From Acinetobacter sp. GSS19 (GTDB lineage Bacteria > Pseudomonadota > Gammaproteobacteria > Pseudomonadales > Moraxellaceae), in the NCBI RefSeq assembly GCF_028621895.1, contig NZ_CP117520.1, positions 2,046,001 through 2,110,000 on the forward strand: a DNA stretch of 64,000 bases, given 5' to 3'. The translations under genes were made by a program, and so were the position numbers. The notes beneath the pieces were generated by a model that saw nothing but the letters and a program-made list of their open reading frames with translations, ran no database searches and was not told the DNA's origin. Below, in pieces: positions 45,725 through 56,114 of the stretch. Position 1 is the stretch's first letter, and each line of letters opens with the position of its first letter.

Positions 45725-45750
45725 TTTAAATAAAAAAATCGTAATTCAAA
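45725..45750 (+). repeat. AT-rich intergenic repeat, copy B (upstream of OprD gene)
   Basis: Begins TTTAAATAAAAAAA and ends TAATTCAAA; 23 of 26 bases match copy A at 43931-43956. Confidence 0.45.
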
Positions 45751-45751
45751 G

Positions 45752-45784
45752 AAAAAAAGCACCCCTTCTCAGGAGTGCTTTTTA
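45752..45784 (-). terminator. Rho-independent terminator of mhpDFE
   Basis: AAAAGCAC and GTGCTTTT pair with an inner imperfect CC/GG extension; on the minus strand seven Ts follow. It lies 21 bases below the mhpE stop. Confidence 0.83.
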
Positions 45785-45804
45785 TCAAATTGTTTGCACT
45801 TAGA

Positions 45805-46824
45805 TTAGGCTTGCAATTCTTTAGCTTTTGCCATGGTTAATGCCAAATCTTCAATCATGTCTTCCTGACCGCCAACAGTACCACGGCGGCCCAATTCCAT
45901 CAGGATTTCACGCGCAGATACGCCATATTTGGCTTCAGCACGTTTGGCGAATAACAGGAATGAAGAATACACACCCGCATAACCTAATGTAGCAGCATCA
46001 CGGTCGGCACGAATCTGATGCGTCATCATTGGAATAATCAGGTCTTCAGCCACGTCCTGAACCTTGAACAAGTCCACACCGGTTTCAATCTGCATACGAT
46101 TGGCAACCGCAACGAACAATTCAAGTGGTGTATTGCCTGCACCTGCACCCAAACCGGCAGAAGCTAAATCGACACGTGTAGCACCCGCAGTCACTGCAGA
46201 AACAGAGTTGGCAACACCCATACCCAAGTTATGGTGACCATGGAAACCAATTTCCACTTCAGCAGGCAAGTTAGCACGCAAGATACCAACGCGATCCGTC
46301 ACATCTTGCGGCAACATGTAACCTGCTGAATCCGTCACATAGATACAGTTTGCACCGTAGGACACCATTTTTTGTGCTTCTTCGAGTAGTTTCTCCGGGG
46401 AAGCCATGTGCGCCATCATCAAGAAGCCCACGGTATCCATACCCAATTTACGTGCAGCGGTAATGTGCTGTTCAGAAACATCGGCTTCCGTTGAATGGGT
46501 TGCCACACGAATCGTCGCGACACCCACATCATGTGCCATTTTTAGATGATCAACAGTTCCAATACCTGGCAGTAACAGTGCAGATACTTTGGCCTGTTTC
46601 AGGTTTGGAATGACTGCTTTTAAGTATTCTTCATCGGTAGCAGCAGCGAAACCATAGTTCACTGAGTTACCACCCAGACCATCGCCATGGGTGACTTCAA
46701 TTAAAGGAACACCTGCATCATCCAGGGCAGTTGCAATCGCAACCATTTGCTCTGGTGTGGTTTGATGGCGCATTGGATGCATACCATCACGCAAGGTCAT
46801 ATCATTAATAATAATCTTAGACAT
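45805..46824 (-). CDS. mhpE: 4-hydroxy-2-oxovalerate aldolase
   Basis: DRE-TIM aldolase that splits 4-hydroxy-2-oxovalerate into pyruvate and acetaldehyde. Seen: metal-binding [12 protein letters not shown] at residues about 9-20, [15 protein letters not shown] near 196, and the C-terminal communication domain used for channelling to MhpF. The 339-residue length matches MhpE/DmpG. It starts 12 bases after mhpF, with which it normally forms a complex that hands acetaldehyde over directly. Confidence 0.94.
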   Translation of the reverse strand: MSKIIINDMTLRDGMHPMRHQTTPEQMVAIATALDDAGVPLIEVTHGDGLGGNSVNYGFAAATDEEYLKAVIPNLKQAKVSALLLPGIGTVDHLKMAHDVGVATIRVATHSTEADVSEQHITAARKLGMDTVGFLMMAHMASPEKLLEEAQKMVSYGANCIYVTDSAGYMLPQDVTDRVGILRANLPAEVEIGFHGHHNLGMGVANSVSAVTAGATRVDLASAGLGAGAGNTPLELFVAVANRMQIETGVDLFKVQDVAEDLIIPMMTHQIRADRDAATLGYAGVYSSFLLFAKRAEAKYGVSAREILMELGRRGTVGGQEDMIEDLALTMAKAKELQA

Positions 46825-46836
46825 GTGGTATTCCTT

Positions 46837-47733
46837 TTAAGCTTCAGCGGTTTCGAGTAAACGTTCTGCAAACATTTCTGCGGTACGTGCAGCGGCTGCA
46901 GTCATGATGTCCAGGTTACCGGCATATTTCGGCAGGAAGTCACCCAAACCTTCCACTTCAAGGAAGATGGACACACGGTTGCCATCAAAGACTGGGCCAT
47001 TCACCAGTTTGTAACCCGGTACATATTTCTGTACTTCTTTGATCATGGCGTCGACTGATGCAATGATCGCAGCCTGATCCGGCTCACCTTCCACTAGGCA
47101 GTGTACGGTGTCACGCATGATCAATGGTGGCTCAGCCGGGTTAATGATGATGATGGCTTTACCCTGTTTAGCACCGCCAACTTTCTCGATCGCGCCTGCA
47201 GTGGTACGGGTAAATTCATCAATGTTTTTACGCGTACCCGGACCCACTGATTTGGTCGATACGGTCGCAATAATTTCGCCGTAATTCACTGGTTGTACCC
47301 GTGAAATCGCAGCGACCATTGGAATGGTTGCCTGACCGCCACATGTCACCATATTTACGTTTGGCAAATCACCCGCTTCAAGCAATGCTTCAAGGTTGAC
47401 AGGCGGTACACAGAAAGGGCCAATCGCTGCAGGCGTCAAGTCAATCATTTGTACGCCAAGTTCATTTAGCTTGCGGCTGTTTTCCGCATGTACATAAGCA
47501 GAAGTTGCATCAAACGCAATCTTGATGTCATCGGCAATTACGTGTGGCAATAAACCATCCACACCTTCCGCTGTGGTTTTTAGGCCCATTTTCGCTGCAC
47601 GCGCCAAACCTTCTGAAGTTGGGTCAATCCCCACCATCCAAACCGGTTCCAAAAACTCGCTGCGTTGCAATTTATACAGCAAGTCTGTACCGATGTTACC
47701 CGGTCCGATCAATGCACATTTAATCTTTTTCAT
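46837..47733 (-). CDS. mhpF: Acetaldehyde dehydrogenase (acetylating)
   Basis: Oxidises acetaldehyde with CoA and NAD to acetyl-CoA; partner of MhpE. Seen: GPGNIGTDL nucleotide-binding loop at residues 10-18 and catalytic C131 in [10 protein letters not shown], with [10 protein letters not shown] before it. I start at the ATG at 47733 ([13 protein letters not shown]); an ATG two codons earlier also fits. The 298-residue length is slightly short of the E. coli enzyme (316) but in the DmpF range. Confidence 0.94.
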   Translation of the reverse strand: MKKIKCALIGPGNIGTDLLYKLQRSEFLEPVWMVGIDPTSEGLARAAKMGLKTTAEGVDGLLPHVIADDIKIAFDATSAYVHAENSRKLNELGVQMIDLTPAAIGPFCVPPVNLEALLEAGDLPNVNMVTCGGQATIPMVAAISRVQPVNYGEIIATVSTKSVGPGTRKNIDEFTRTTAGAIEKVGGAKQGKAIIIINPAEPPLIMRDTVHCLVEGEPDQAAIIASVDAMIKEVQKYVPGYKLVNGPVFDGNRVSIFLEVEGLGDFLPKYAGNLDIMTAAAARTAEMFAERLLETAEA

Positions 47734-47771
47734 GAACAATTCTCTTAAAAGCGTTCTGGTAAAATTCAGAC

Positions 47772-48569
47772 TTATTCCGCAGCAAAAGCAGCTGTCACTG
47801 AACCAAAGCCTTCAATTTCCACTTTGAATTCGTCACCCGGTTGCGCCACCACCATTGGGCCAAGCGCACCAGTCAAAATAATGTCACCCGCCAACAATGG
47901 ACGGCCGCGGCGTACCATTTCATCTGCCAGCCAAATGGCTGCATTCAATGGATTGGCTAGGCATGCTTTGCCGACACCTTGTGAAACCACTTCTTCACCA
48001 CGGGTCATGACCATTTTGCAGTTCACCAGATCCAGATTTTCCAGTTTTACTGGACGTGAACCTAAAACAAAGGCAGCACTTGACGCATTATCAGCCACGG
48101 TATCGATCAAGCTGATTTTCCAGTTCTCAATCCGGCTATCCACGACTTCAATCGCTGGCAACGCATAATCGGTCGCGCTGATAATGTCGGCATAAGTATG
48201 TTTGTCTTTGGTCAGATCAGATTTGATCACCAGGGCGATTTCAGCTTCAACTTTCGGTTGAATCAATAAACCGGCAGGAATGGCTTCTCCATCGCCATAG
48301 GCCATGTCGGCAAACAACATGCCAAAGTCCGGTTGATCCACACCCAATTGCGCCTGAACCACTTTAGAAGTCAGACCAATTTTGCGACCCACCAGGCGAC
48401 GGCCTTCAGCCAGCGCGCGCTGGGTATTGATTTCCTGAACCGCGTAAGCAATATCCACATCTGCGCCTTCACCACCCAATTGCGGGCGGATTGGAGCAAT
48501 CGCAGTTTGTGATAATTCAGCATCCCGTAGGGCTTGAGCAACTGACTCAACAACAGCAGAATTCGACAT
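47772..48569 (-). CDS. mhpD: 2-keto-4-pentenoate hydratase
   Basis: Adds water to 2-hydroxypentadienoate to give 4-hydroxy-2-oxovalerate. Seen: the hydratase/decarboxylase fold with [12 protein letters not shown] near residue 55, [10 protein letters not shown] with the metal-binding glutamates near 107, and [18 protein letters not shown]. The start is the ATG at 48569; the longer frame upstream is not conserved-looking. Length 266 residues. First gene of mhpD-mhpF-mhpE, which is separated from the hca operon by the porin, mhpC and hcaR. Confidence 0.92.
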   Translation of the reverse strand: MSNSAVVESVAQALRDAELSQTAIAPIRPQLGGEGADVDIAYAVQEINTQRALAEGRRLVGRKIGLTSKVVQAQLGVDQPDFGMLFADMAYGDGEAIPAGLLIQPKVEAEIALVIKSDLTKDKHTYADIISATDYALPAIEVVDSRIENWKISLIDTVADNASSAAFVLGSRPVKLENLDLVNCKMVMTRGEEVVSQGVGKACLANPLNAAIWLADEMVRRGRPLLAGDIILTGALGPMVVAQPGDEFKVEIEGFGSVTAAFAAE

Positions 48570-49035
48570 CAATGTTTCCTTAAACTGCAAAAAACGAGCG
48601 TATACCGTTCCAGATGGCGACATGATTACACTAGAGCATCAAGAAAAGATCTGACAGATTGGATCCACCTGTACAGCTGTACTGCACCGGACCATCGTGG
48701 GGAAACGTGTATCTATATAAACTGATTAAGGATGAAAAAAACCGGCCTTGAATGCCAATACTTATTTTATTTTTTACAATAGCTAATACCTATAAATTCT
48801 CTGGCACATTTTGACTCAAAATCAAACAACCAGAAGCATTTAGCCAGTATTTCACATTTGGACCATAACAGATCATTTACTGTCAATGGCTTTAATTTAA
48901 AGCACATAAGACCAAAAGACGACACAGATCTATTTTACTGAAGGGAAATAGAGAAATGATCCGGCACTAGCCAGATCACCTAAAAAGCTTATAACTCACG
49001 ATGATTTTCCATCAAGGGGATATTGCTTAATCGCT
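48570..49035. other. Intergenic region upstream of mhpD
   Basis: No gene visible. It should hold the mhpDFE promoter on the minus strand and marks the border between the catabolic block and the phosphatase-rluC pair. I found no direct repeat, integrase or attachment-like sequence. Confidence 0.5.
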
Positions 49036-49707
49036 TTATTCCGCCAAAGCCAGACTGGCAACGGATTGGAATAACTGCTGCTGTAACGCCGGGACATCAT
49101 CCACAATCGCAATCGGGGCGAATTGCTGCAATACTTCCCGGCTATGCACGCCATAACTGACCCCTATTCGTGGCATGTCAATCGCCTGAGCCATTTCGAG
49201 GTCATAAGAAGTATCCCCGACCATAATGGCTTGGGCACTGTGCAGACCGGTGTACTGTAAAATTTCTTGCAGCATCAGCGGATGCGGTTTGGATCGGGTT
49301 TCGCTCGCTGCACGGGTAATGTCGAACAGGTCATGGCTGTTGGTCTGGCTCAGGACACGGTCAAGTCCCTTACGGCTTTTGCCTGTAGCCACTGCCAGTT
49401 TAAACCCCTGCTCTTTCAGACCATAGAGTAATCCAGCGATTCCATCAAACCAAGCATCGGATTTTGAGTTGGCCACATAGTGATCGGCATACACCTGCAA
49501 AATCTCCTGCTGCAAGTGTGGCACCTGTGGGAACAGAATCTGCATCACTTCCGGCAAGCCCAAACCGATAATGCTTTTTGCCGCCTCATCGGTTAGCGGT
49601 TGCTCAAACTGCTGCGCTGCATATTGCAAACTGGCCACAATCTGACCTACCGAATCAAACAACGTGCCATCCCAATCAAACACCACCAATTCTACATTCT
49701 GACTCAT
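49036..49707 (-). CDS. HAD-IA family phosphatase (Gph-like)
   Basis: A 223-residue haloacid dehalogenase phosphatase similar to phosphoglycolate phosphatase. Seen: motif I VVFDWDGTLFDS with D11 and D13, motif II VATGKSRKG, and motifs III/IV at KPHPLML and MVGDTSYDLEMA. It overlaps the rluC stop codon by four bases (ATGA), so the two are translationally coupled, a pairing seen in Acinetobacter and Pseudomonas. Substrate not certain; phosphoglycolate is a reasonable guess. Confidence 0.9.
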   Translation of the reverse strand: MSQNVELVVFDWDGTLFDSVGQIVASLQYAAQQFEQPLTDEAAKSIIGLGLPEVMQILFPQVPHLQQEILQVYADHYVANSKSDAWFDGIAGLLYGLKEQGFKLAVATGKSRKGLDRVLSQTNSHDLFDITRAASETRSKPHPLMLQEILQYTGLHSAQAIMVGDTSYDLEMAQAIDMPRIGVSYGVHSREVLQQFAPIAIVDDVPALQQQLFQSVASLALAE

Positions 49708-50639
49708 TTCGATTGTGCTCGCAGTTGGGCAACTAGACTTTGCATATCTTCAGGTAAAGGCGCTTCAATCGGCGCATAACCCGGGATCTCCAGACGCATC
49801 GCATGCAGACATAAGCGACGTGGTGCCGGACCTTTATATTCAGTCTGATGACCGTATTTATCATCACCCACCAAAGGATGACCAATACTTAAACCATGCA
49901 CACGGATTTGATGGGTACGACCGGAAAGCGGTGATGCATAAACCAATGTTGCATGCATAAAACGCTCTGCCACATTCCACTGGGTCTTGCTGTCTTTACC
50001 TTCTTTCGATACGCGAACACGACGCTCGCCATTGGCCAGCTCATAGCGGTGCAAAGGTGCATCAATCAACTGTTGATCCAGACTCACCTGACCTTTCACA
50101 ATCGCGGCATAGGTTTTTTTAATCTTGTGTTCACGCAGTAAATCTTGCAGATGCTTCAGGGTACTGCGTTTTTTACTGACCATCACCAAACCGGAAGTAT
50201 CCCGGTCAATACGGTGAATCAGCTCCAGGTATTTTTTCCCGGTTGCCGCACGCAAACCTTCAATCAGACCGTAAGCCACGCCACTACCGCCATGCACAGC
50301 AATGCCTGAAGGCTTATTGACCACCATCAGGCCTTCATCCTCATACACCACGCGCGACAACAAACCTTGTGCCACTTTATCTGACACCGGTGCCGCGGTT
50401 TCATCTTTTGGCTCATAGCGGATCGGTGCGACACGAATCTGGTCGCCAATCGCCAGTTTGGTTTCTGCCTTAATACGCTTTTTATTCACCCGTACCTGAC
50501 CTTCACGGATCAAACGGTAAATCCGGCTTTTCGGTACGCCTTTGAGACGGCTAAACAGAAAGTTATCAATACGCTGTCCCGCTTGATGCTCATCCACGTC
50601 AAACCAAGTGACACTTTGCCATTGTTGTGTAGAATTCAT
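49704..50639 (-). CDS. rluC: 23S rRNA pseudouridine synthase RluC
   Basis: Makes pseudouridines in 23S rRNA (positions 955, 2504 and 2580 in E. coli). Seen: S4-type RNA-binding domain at residues about 22-75 (RIDNFLFSRLKGVPKSRIYRL) and the RluA-family catalytic motif HRIDRDTSGLVMVSKK with D145. Length 311 residues. It is divergent from rne, the same neighbourhood as in E. coli and other Gammaproteobacteria. Confidence 0.93.
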   Translation of the reverse strand: MNSTQQWQSVTWFDVDEHQAGQRIDNFLFSRLKGVPKSRIYRLIREGQVRVNKKRIKAETKLAIGDQIRVAPIRYEPKDETAAPVSDKVAQGLLSRVVYEDEGLMVVNKPSGIAVHGGSGVAYGLIEGLRAATGKKYLELIHRIDRDTSGLVMVSKKRSTLKHLQDLLREHKIKKTYAAIVKGQVSLDQQLIDAPLHRYELANGERRVRVSKEGKDSKTQWNVAERFMHATLVYASPLSGRTHQIRVHGLSIGHPLVGDDKYGHQTEYKGPAPRRLCLHAMRLEIPGYAPIEAPLPEDMQSLVAQLRAQSK

Positions 50640-51382
50640 ACAGTTACTTCGATCCCAAAAACACGAAATTCGATTAAAAATTGATCATTTAGGCTATTCG
50701 TTTCACAAGAAACATAAGCTTAGCCCATAGGCAGATGATGCAAGGTTTGATATAGTCAGCGCACGGATACCGCCGTTCAGTGGACGCCAAGAGGTTCCAA
50801 GCAGTCTTAGATTGCAGCCGAACATGGATTGACGCTTCTACTCGCGCGGAAAGGTCCTAAAGGATTATGCCGACGCCGAAGGCTTATTATATCGGCAAAA
50901 CAGCAAACTGTTGCGTTTAATTGTGCTTTTGTACAGAGATCAGTTTGCTGAAAAAAATATGTTGCCAACACTGTGTTGGCTTTTTAAACGTTAACTGATA
51001 CACATCAGACCAGTCGCACCCTGAGGTCGTATTCAGGCTAAAGCGTTGATGTATTTGGAACTGCACCTCTCAAGCAGCGATACGATGATCATTCCGTATC
51101 AAGACCTCTAAAGAAGGATCTTCCAGCGATGTGACAGTGAAAGCTCTCCATCCAGTACACCGCTAGTTTGCCAGTGAATCACCCGGGAGACTTTAATCGT
51201 TTAAAGATTAAAGCGTATTGCCAGCATCAATACGAGAATCAAAACCGTTGCCTTTGGCCGGTCACAAACGCTCAGACCACAATCGGTTTATTTGAGATCT
51301 GAGCATTGATCCGTTATGTTCGATGTTCGCCGGGCAATCTCTCGCGACTTGTTGATGTGGGTCACTATTAGGTGTTACACCC
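50640..51382 (+). promoter_or_regulatory. Long structured 5' leader region of rne
   Basis: A 743-base gene-free stretch between rluC and rne. It holds several hairpins: CAGCAAACTG/CAGTTTGCTG (50901-50950), a terminator-like stem at 50964-50985, GATACG/CGTATC (51079-51100), and CTTTAATC/GATTAAAG (51191-51213). Long rne leaders that RNase E cleaves to limit its own synthesis are known, and a leader RNA motif upstream of rne (rne-II) has been described in Pseudomonadales. I cannot confirm here that it matches that motif. Confidence 0.6.
50964..50985 (+). terminator. Terminator-like hairpin inside the rne leader
   Basis: GCCAACA and TGTTGGC form a 7-bp stem with a 3-nt loop, followed by TTTTT. 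It lies about 400 bases before the rne start, so it could end a short leader RNA or attenuate rne. Confidence 0.55.
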
Positions 51383-54300
51383 ATGAAACGTATGTTGATC
51401 AATGCGACACATGCTGAAGAAGTACGCGTTGCCCTCATTACCGGTCATCGTCTTTACGATTTCGACCTTGAAAACCGCACCCGTGAACAAAAGAAATCCA
51501 ACATCTACAAAGGTCATGTGACCCGTGTAGAACCGTCTTTAGAAGCGGTGTTTGTTGAATATGGCGCCAATCGCCAGGGCTTCTTGTCCATGCGTGAAAT
51601 TGCCAGCTCTTACTTCCAGGCCGACCCACGCCAAACTTCAAACATTCGTGAATTGATCACTGAAGGCACTGAATTGTTGGTTCAAGTTGAAAAAGAAGAA
51701 CGTGGCAACAAAGGTGCTGCGCTTTCGACCTTCATTTCACTTGCTGGCCGTTATCTCGTTCTCATGCCAAACAACCCGAAAGGCGGTGGTATCAGCCGTC
51801 AGATTTCAGGTTCAGTCCGTGAAGAACTGAAAGAAATGCTGGCATCTCTTAACGTGCCACGTGGTATGAGCGTGATCGTACGTACTGCCGGTATTGGCCG
51901 TTCACAAGAAGAATTGCAATTGGATTTGCAACACTTGCTCGACCTATGGGCACAAATCCAAAATACGGCTAGCTCGGGTCCATCACCAATGCTGGTGCAT
52001 CAAGAAGCCGGTGTCGTGACCCGTGCGATCCGTGACTATCTGCGTGATGATGTTGCTGAAATCCTGATTGACTCTGAGCAAGCTTATAACGAAGCGTATA
52101 ACTTCGTGAAAGCCGTGATGCCACGTCAACTCGACAAGCTAAAAACCTACACCCTGAATGAACCTCTTTTTGCTCATTTCGGGATTGAAAGCCAAATCCA
52201 GACAGCTTACGAACGTGAAGTCAAATTGCCATCGGGTGGCTCAATTGTAATTGACCAAACCGAAGCACTGGTTTCAATCGATATCAACTCAGCCAAATCG
52301 ACCCGTGGTCATGACGTTGAAGAAACTGCGCTTTCAACCAACCTAGAAGCAGCGGAAGAAATTGCTCGCCAGCTACGTTTACGTGATATTGGTGGTCTGG
52401 TAGTCATCGATTTTATCGACATGACCAAAGACCGCAACCAGCGTATGGTTGAGGCAAAACTGCGTGAAGCAACACAAAGTGACCGTGCACGTATCCAGTT
52501 TGGCCAGTTGTCACGTTTTGGCCTGATGGAAATGAGCCGTCAGCGTCTACGCCCATCGCTTGAAGAAGCCACGGGCTATGTCTGCCCACGCTGTCATGGT
52601 ACCGGTATGGTACGTGACTTGCGCTCTCTTTCTCTTTCGATCATGCGTAAAGTGGAAGAAATCGCACTGCGTGAACGTCACGGTGAAGTTCAGGTTGAAG
52701 TGCCAGTGGAAATCGCAGCCTTCTTGCTGAATGAAAAACGCCATAGTTTGGTCTACCTGGAACAAACCTCGAAAGTGCGTGTGACCGTATTGCCTCACCC
52801 ACACTTGGAAACACCACACTACGAAATCTCCTATAATCCGGAAGGCTTTGCACCAACCAGCTACGAACGTACGGAAGCCACACGTTCAAGTGAAAAAGAA
52901 CTGGGTTATGAATCTTCTGAATGGCATTTAGAAGAAACGGAAGCCGCTGCTGCTCCAGTTCAAGCTGCACAACCAAGAAGAAACGGCGATAAGAAAACCC
53001 AAGCACCAGCCGCTCCTGCGATGGTCGCTGCGCCAGTCGCAGAAAAATCAGCCAGCCCATGTGCATGGCTAGAGAACCTGTTTGTACAAAAACAGGCACA
53101 TACCGTCGATCAAGCACGTACTGCCAACAATGCAGCAGCTGCGATTGAACAGATGGTCAATAATGGCGCAGTAAGCCGTGGCCAGTTTGGGCAGGTCAAC
53201 CACACTGCAGAAGTCGCTGTCGCTACAGCACCCGCTAGCAGCAATGTCTACCTGTCGAATGCACCTGTTGTCACCAAACAAGAAGTGCGTGAACCGATTG
53301 AGAAAGAAGATCGTCCACAGCAACCACGTCACAACAAGAAACGCAGTAACCGCGACAAGAATCGCGAACCACGTGACAATGCTGTAGAAACCTCGACTCA
53401 GGTTCACGAAGAAGTTGTACAACTGTCGCGCCAGGAAATCCGTGAACAGAAACGTCAGCAAAAACGCCAGCAGCCAGAGCCTGTAGCTGAAAGCCAAAAC
53501 GTCGATGCACCTGTTCCACGTCGCGACCGTAACCAGCAGCAACGCCCACAACGACCAAACCGTCATCGTGACCAGAGCGTTTTAAATGAACAACCAGCGG
53601 CACCGACACCGGTCGTAGTTGATCAGCAACAGGTTAAAGTTGATCTTGTCGATGTGCCACATGATGAATTCCTGCCAACAGCTCTGGTGGTGAATGTTGA
53701 TCAAGCCAAAAGTGAAATCGTCACTTTAGCAGCAACTGCAGCGACCGAAGCCAGTGTGGTTGAAACAGCTGCAAGCGCAGTTGAAGCAATCAGTGAACCT
53801 GTTGCACCCGCTGTGGTTGAAGTAGAAGTCGCTGAGGCACCTGTTGTAGAAGAAAAGTTGACTCCAGCAGTACAACAGCAGCCAAAACGTGCCAGCAACG
53901 ATCCGCGTATGCGTCGTCGCCAACAGCGTGAGGGGCAACGTGCAGCACAACAGTCAACACCGAAGCTCAACCCGTCTCAAGTGCCTTTACTGGCGCAATA
54001 TACGATCGGTAGCTTGATTCGTCATGTCTACGGTGAAGACTGTAAAGTCTTGATCGAGCAGTTTGGTTTAGTGCCAACCTTCAACCGTGCCTTGATGAAG
54101 TTCACTGAGCAGTATGCAAATAGCCTCGTGCAACAACCTGCTACTGTTGAGCAGGAGAAAAAGCCGGTCACGCGTGATGTTGAGTTACCAAGTAAGGCTG
54201 TAGCAGAAGCTGAGCCGGCTCCGGTACTCCCACTCACACCACCGCAGGCGCCTGCTCCACGTGTAGCCAACGACCCGCGTGAGCGTCGCCGTTTAGCCAA

Positions 54301-54691
54301 GCTTGCCGCTGAGCAAGCACTCGAACAGGCAAAACAGGCTGCACAGCCTGAAGAGGCAAAAGAGCAAACTCTTGCTGCCCCTGCAGAAGTCGCTGTAGTA
54401 GAGCCGGAAAATACGGCACCTGTGGTGGAAAGTGTAAGTACAGCTCAAGTGGCCGAACCAGCACTCGAGGCATCACCGGAAGTTGAAGTTGCAGCGCTTG
54501 TAGAGCAAGCACCTGTGGCCGTTGAACAACTGACGCTCGATACAGAAAGTACAGAAGTTGCAGCAGAAGTGGCCGTGCCTGAGCAGAGCGACGATGCTGC
54601 ATCTGCAGAGGCTGCTGACAAGGACAAACCGGTTCGCCCGCGCCGTCCACGTGGCCGTCCACCGAAAAAAGCCAATCCTACCGCTGAATAA
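51383..54691 (+). CDS. rne: Ribonuclease E
   Basis: Essential endonuclease for mRNA decay and rRNA/tRNA processing, and scaffold of the degradosome. Seen: [19 protein letters not shown] start, S1 domain (about residues 38-118), DNase I-like catalytic domain with [11 protein letters not shown] (near 294) and VIDFIDM (near 340), and the Zn-link CPRCHGTG (near 397). From about residue 510 to the end at 1102 it is low-complexity, with Arg/Gln-rich and Ala/Val/Glu-rich segments, the disordered scaffold half. A short helical segment at about 865-905 ([20 protein letters not shown]) interrupts it. A long leader precedes it. Confidence 0.95.
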   Translation: MKRMLINATHAEEVRVALITGHRLYDFDLENRTREQKKSNIYKGHVTRVEPSLEAVFVEYGANRQGFLSMREIASSYFQADPRQTSNIRELITEGTELLVQVEKEERGNKGAALSTFISLAGRYLVLMPNNPKGGGISRQISGSVREELKEMLASLNVPRGMSVIVRTAGIGRSQEELQLDLQHLLDLWAQIQNTASSGPSPMLVHQEAGVVTRAIRDYLRDDVAEILIDSEQAYNEAYNFVKAVMPRQLDKLKTYTLNEPLFAHFGIESQIQTAYEREVKLPSGGSIVIDQTEALVSIDINSAKSTRGHDVEETALSTNLEAAEEIARQLRLRDIGGLVVIDFIDMTKDRNQRMVEAKLREATQSDRARIQFGQLSRFGLMEMSRQRLRPSLEEATGYVCPRCHGTGMVRDLRSLSLSIMRKVEEIALRERHGEVQVEVPVEIAAFLLNEKRHSLVYLEQTSKVRVTVLPHPHLETPHYEISYNPEGFAPTSYERTEATRSSEKELGYESSEWHLEETEAAAAPVQAAQPRRNGDKKTQAPAAPAMVAAPVAEKSASPCAWLENLFVQKQAHTVDQARTANNAAAAIEQMVNNGAVSRGQFGQVNHTAEVAVATAPASSNVYLSNAPVVTKQEVREPIEKEDRPQQPRHNKKRSNRDKNREPRDNAVETSTQVHEEVVQLSRQEIREQKRQQKRQQPEPVAESQNVDAPVPRRDRNQQQRPQRPNRHRDQSVLNEQPAAPTPVVVDQQQVKVDLVDVPHDEFLPTALVVNVDQAKSEIVTLAATAATEASVVETAASAVEAISEPVAPAVVEVEVAEAPVVEEKLTPAVQQQPKRASNDPRMRRRQQREGQRAAQQSTPKLNPSQVPLLAQYTIGSLIRHVYGEDCKVLIEQFGLVPTFNRALMKFTEQYANSLVQQPATVEQEKKPVTRDVELPSKAVAEAEPAPVLPLTPPQAPAPRVANDPRERRRLAKLAAEQALEQAKQAAQPEEAKEQTLAAPAEVAVVEPENTAPVVESVSTAQVAEPALEASPEVEVAALVEQAPVAVEQLTLDTESTEVAAEVAVPEQSDDAASAEAADKDKPVRPRRPRGRPPKKANPTAE

Positions 54692-54702
54692 GCTGTAGAT
54701 CT

Positions 54703-54735
54703 AAAAAAACCTAGTCTTGATGGCTAGGTTTTTTT
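54703..54735 (+). terminator. Rho-independent terminator of rne
   Basis: AAAAAACCTAG and CTAGGTTTTTT pair around a short loop, 12 bases after the rne stop. Confidence 0.87.
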
Positions 54736-55096
54736 ATGTCTCATTTTAATGTCTAATCTTTCTCAGGATTCATGAACTCAAGCCGCTCACCAGAGTTAAG
54801 CAATCAACGCTTTTAAATCACTGTACCTTCTATCATTCCTGAACGCGATTCTGGGTTGATGTCGCAAACTAAACCCTTTAGATTTTAAAAAAATAGGAAA
54901 TCAATGATCGAGAACGTCTCAAACATCATGATATTTCTCCGATAAAACGTCTCTCGATTCCAATTTTGTTCCGGGTAATTTTGACAAGCGTTTGACAAAC
55001 ATGAGGCATCGCCCCCATTTTTCGCTTATTTTTTAGCTCAATCTGCAAAAATCGCATTTTTTATAAACAGTCAGGTGAAAGTTTTTGAATTTTCGC
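54736..55096. other. Gene-free region between rne and the tRNA-Lys pair
   Basis: About 360 bases without a gene. AT-rich near its downstream end, where the tRNA promoter lies. No repeat or open frame stands out. Confidence 0.5.
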
Positions 55097-55124
55097 TTGT
55101 GTTAGCTGAAGATCTTGCTAGAAT
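55097..55124 (+). promoter_or_regulatory. Promoter of the tRNA-Lys pair
   Basis: A -35-like TTGTGT (55097-55102) and -10 TAGAAT (55119-55124) at 16-base spacing, about 20 bases before the first tRNA. Confidence 0.6.
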
Positions 55125-55144
55125 ACGCTTCATCAAAACGAGAT

Positions 55145-55220
55145 GGGTCGTTAGCTCAGTTGGTAGAGCAGCGGACTTTTAATCCGTTGGTCCCGCGTTC
55201 GAGTCGCGGACGACCCACCA
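55145..55220 (+). tRNA. tRNA-Lys (anticodon TTT), copy 1
   Basis: A 76-base cloverleaf starting GGGTCG and ending CGACCC-ACCA with the CCA encoded. The anticodon loop CTTTTAA gives TTT; the T-arm contains GTTCGAGTC. Identical to copy 2, 18 bases downstream. Confidence 0.97.
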
Positions 55221-55238
55221 CTTATTTTGATCCCCGAT

Positions 55239-55314
55239 GGGTCGTTAGCTCAGTTGGTAGAGCAGCGGACTTTTAATCCGTTGGTCCCGCGTTCGAGTCG
55301 CGGACGACCCACCA
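55239..55314 (+). tRNA. tRNA-Lys (anticodon TTT), copy 2
   Basis: Identical in sequence to the tRNA at 55145-55220, separated by an 18-base spacer. The two are clearly made from one transcript ending at the hairpin just below. Confidence 0.97.
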
Positions 55315-55322
55315 GATTCTAG

Positions 55323-55351
55323 AAAAACCTCTCAATTTGAGAGGTTTTTTT
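55323..55351 (+). terminator. Rho-independent terminator of the tRNA-Lys pair
   Basis: AAAACCTCTCAA and TTGAGAGGTTTT pair almost fully, with a T-run of seven after them. Confidence 0.88.
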
Positions 55352-55448
55352 ATGCCTATTATTCAGTACCTTTTTCAATCCTGTTTTGATTCTTTCAAAT
55401 GGCTTAGTTTAAGCAGAAAACAACACTACAGCTCCAAATGCCATGAAA

Positions 55449-56114
55449 TTATTTGTGCTCAGCCTCAACCGGATCTTTCAGTAACACATAATCTTGTGAA
55501 GGTACAAAAAGTGGTGGATTAAGTACAGCGGGTGAATTTTCAGCGACAGATAGAATTTTTTCCACATTCATTACCAACCGCTGGTTATTTTCAATCCGGT
55601 AAAAAATCGGATAACTGTCTTTCGGATAAACCACCACTTCATTCAGTTCACGGTTGACGGTCCAGGTGGCTGCACGATTATAGCGGCTACTCTGCTGTGA
55701 AGTATTTTCCGCGTACACCTTGCCGTAATGCACAATCATGCGATGTGCCGTACCATCCGGGAGTAAATTAAGAATATATTCAGAATTCCCATGTTCACAG
55801 TCAGTCAGACTGTCTTCACAAGACATTTTAGTATGATAACGCCCAACAAACTGCTGTTCATATTCGCTGAGCCGCGTGGCGCCGCTATCAATTGAGATCC
55901 GTTGTCGTGGCAAATTGGCCTGACCGGCAACATCTGACAGTTTGCGTCCTTCAGATGAAGGAGTGGCTTGCGGGGTTTTCTCTTCATCAGAATGAACAGC
56001 CTCACTAGACATCAACTGTTCGTGGGGTGGTTGCCCGGTATCACAGGCGATCAGCCCCAGGCTCAACCCAAGACTACACCCTAGCGTCAATACACTTCGC
56101 TTTATACGCATCAT
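55449..56114 (-). CDS. Hypothetical lipoprotein
   Basis: A 221-residue protein I do not recognise. Seen: lipoprotein signal peptide with lipobox LIAC (cysteine at residue 24), a Ser/Glu-rich linker (about 30-60), then a domain with CEDSLTDC, a possible disulphide, and IVHYGKVYAENTS. An AAGGATGG lies about 8 bases upstream; the start may be this ATG or the next. It stands alone, convergent with the tRNA pair. Confidence 0.78.
   Translation of the reverse strand: MMRIKRSVLTLGCSLGLSLGLIACDTGQPPHEQLMSSEAVHSDEEKTPQATPSSEGRKLSDVAGQANLPRQRISIDSGATRLSEYEQQFVGRYHTKMSCEDSLTDCEHGNSEYILNLLPDGTAHRMIVHYGKVYAENTSQQSSRYNRAATWTVNRELNEVVVYPKDSYPIFYRIENNQRLVMNVEKILSVAENSPAVLNPPLFVPSQDYVLLKDPVEAEHK

Larger units (their letters stand above)
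45381..45751. other. Very AT-rich intergenic region upstream of the OprD gene
   Basis: No gene visible. It contains two copies of TTAAGTGTTTTTAA (45518-45531 and 45634-45647) and AT-rich repeat copy B near its end. It must carry the porin promoter on the minus strand. Confidence 0.6.

Noticed and set aside
48570..49035. Attachment site or direct repeat at the edge of the catabolic block
   Set aside because: No repeat shared with the other edge near 34840-34980 was found, and no tRNA or integrase is close.
53000..54690. Antisense open frames over the rne tail
   Set aside because: They arise from the biased codons of a low-complexity Ala/Glu/Val-rich region and have no start signals or recognisable domains.
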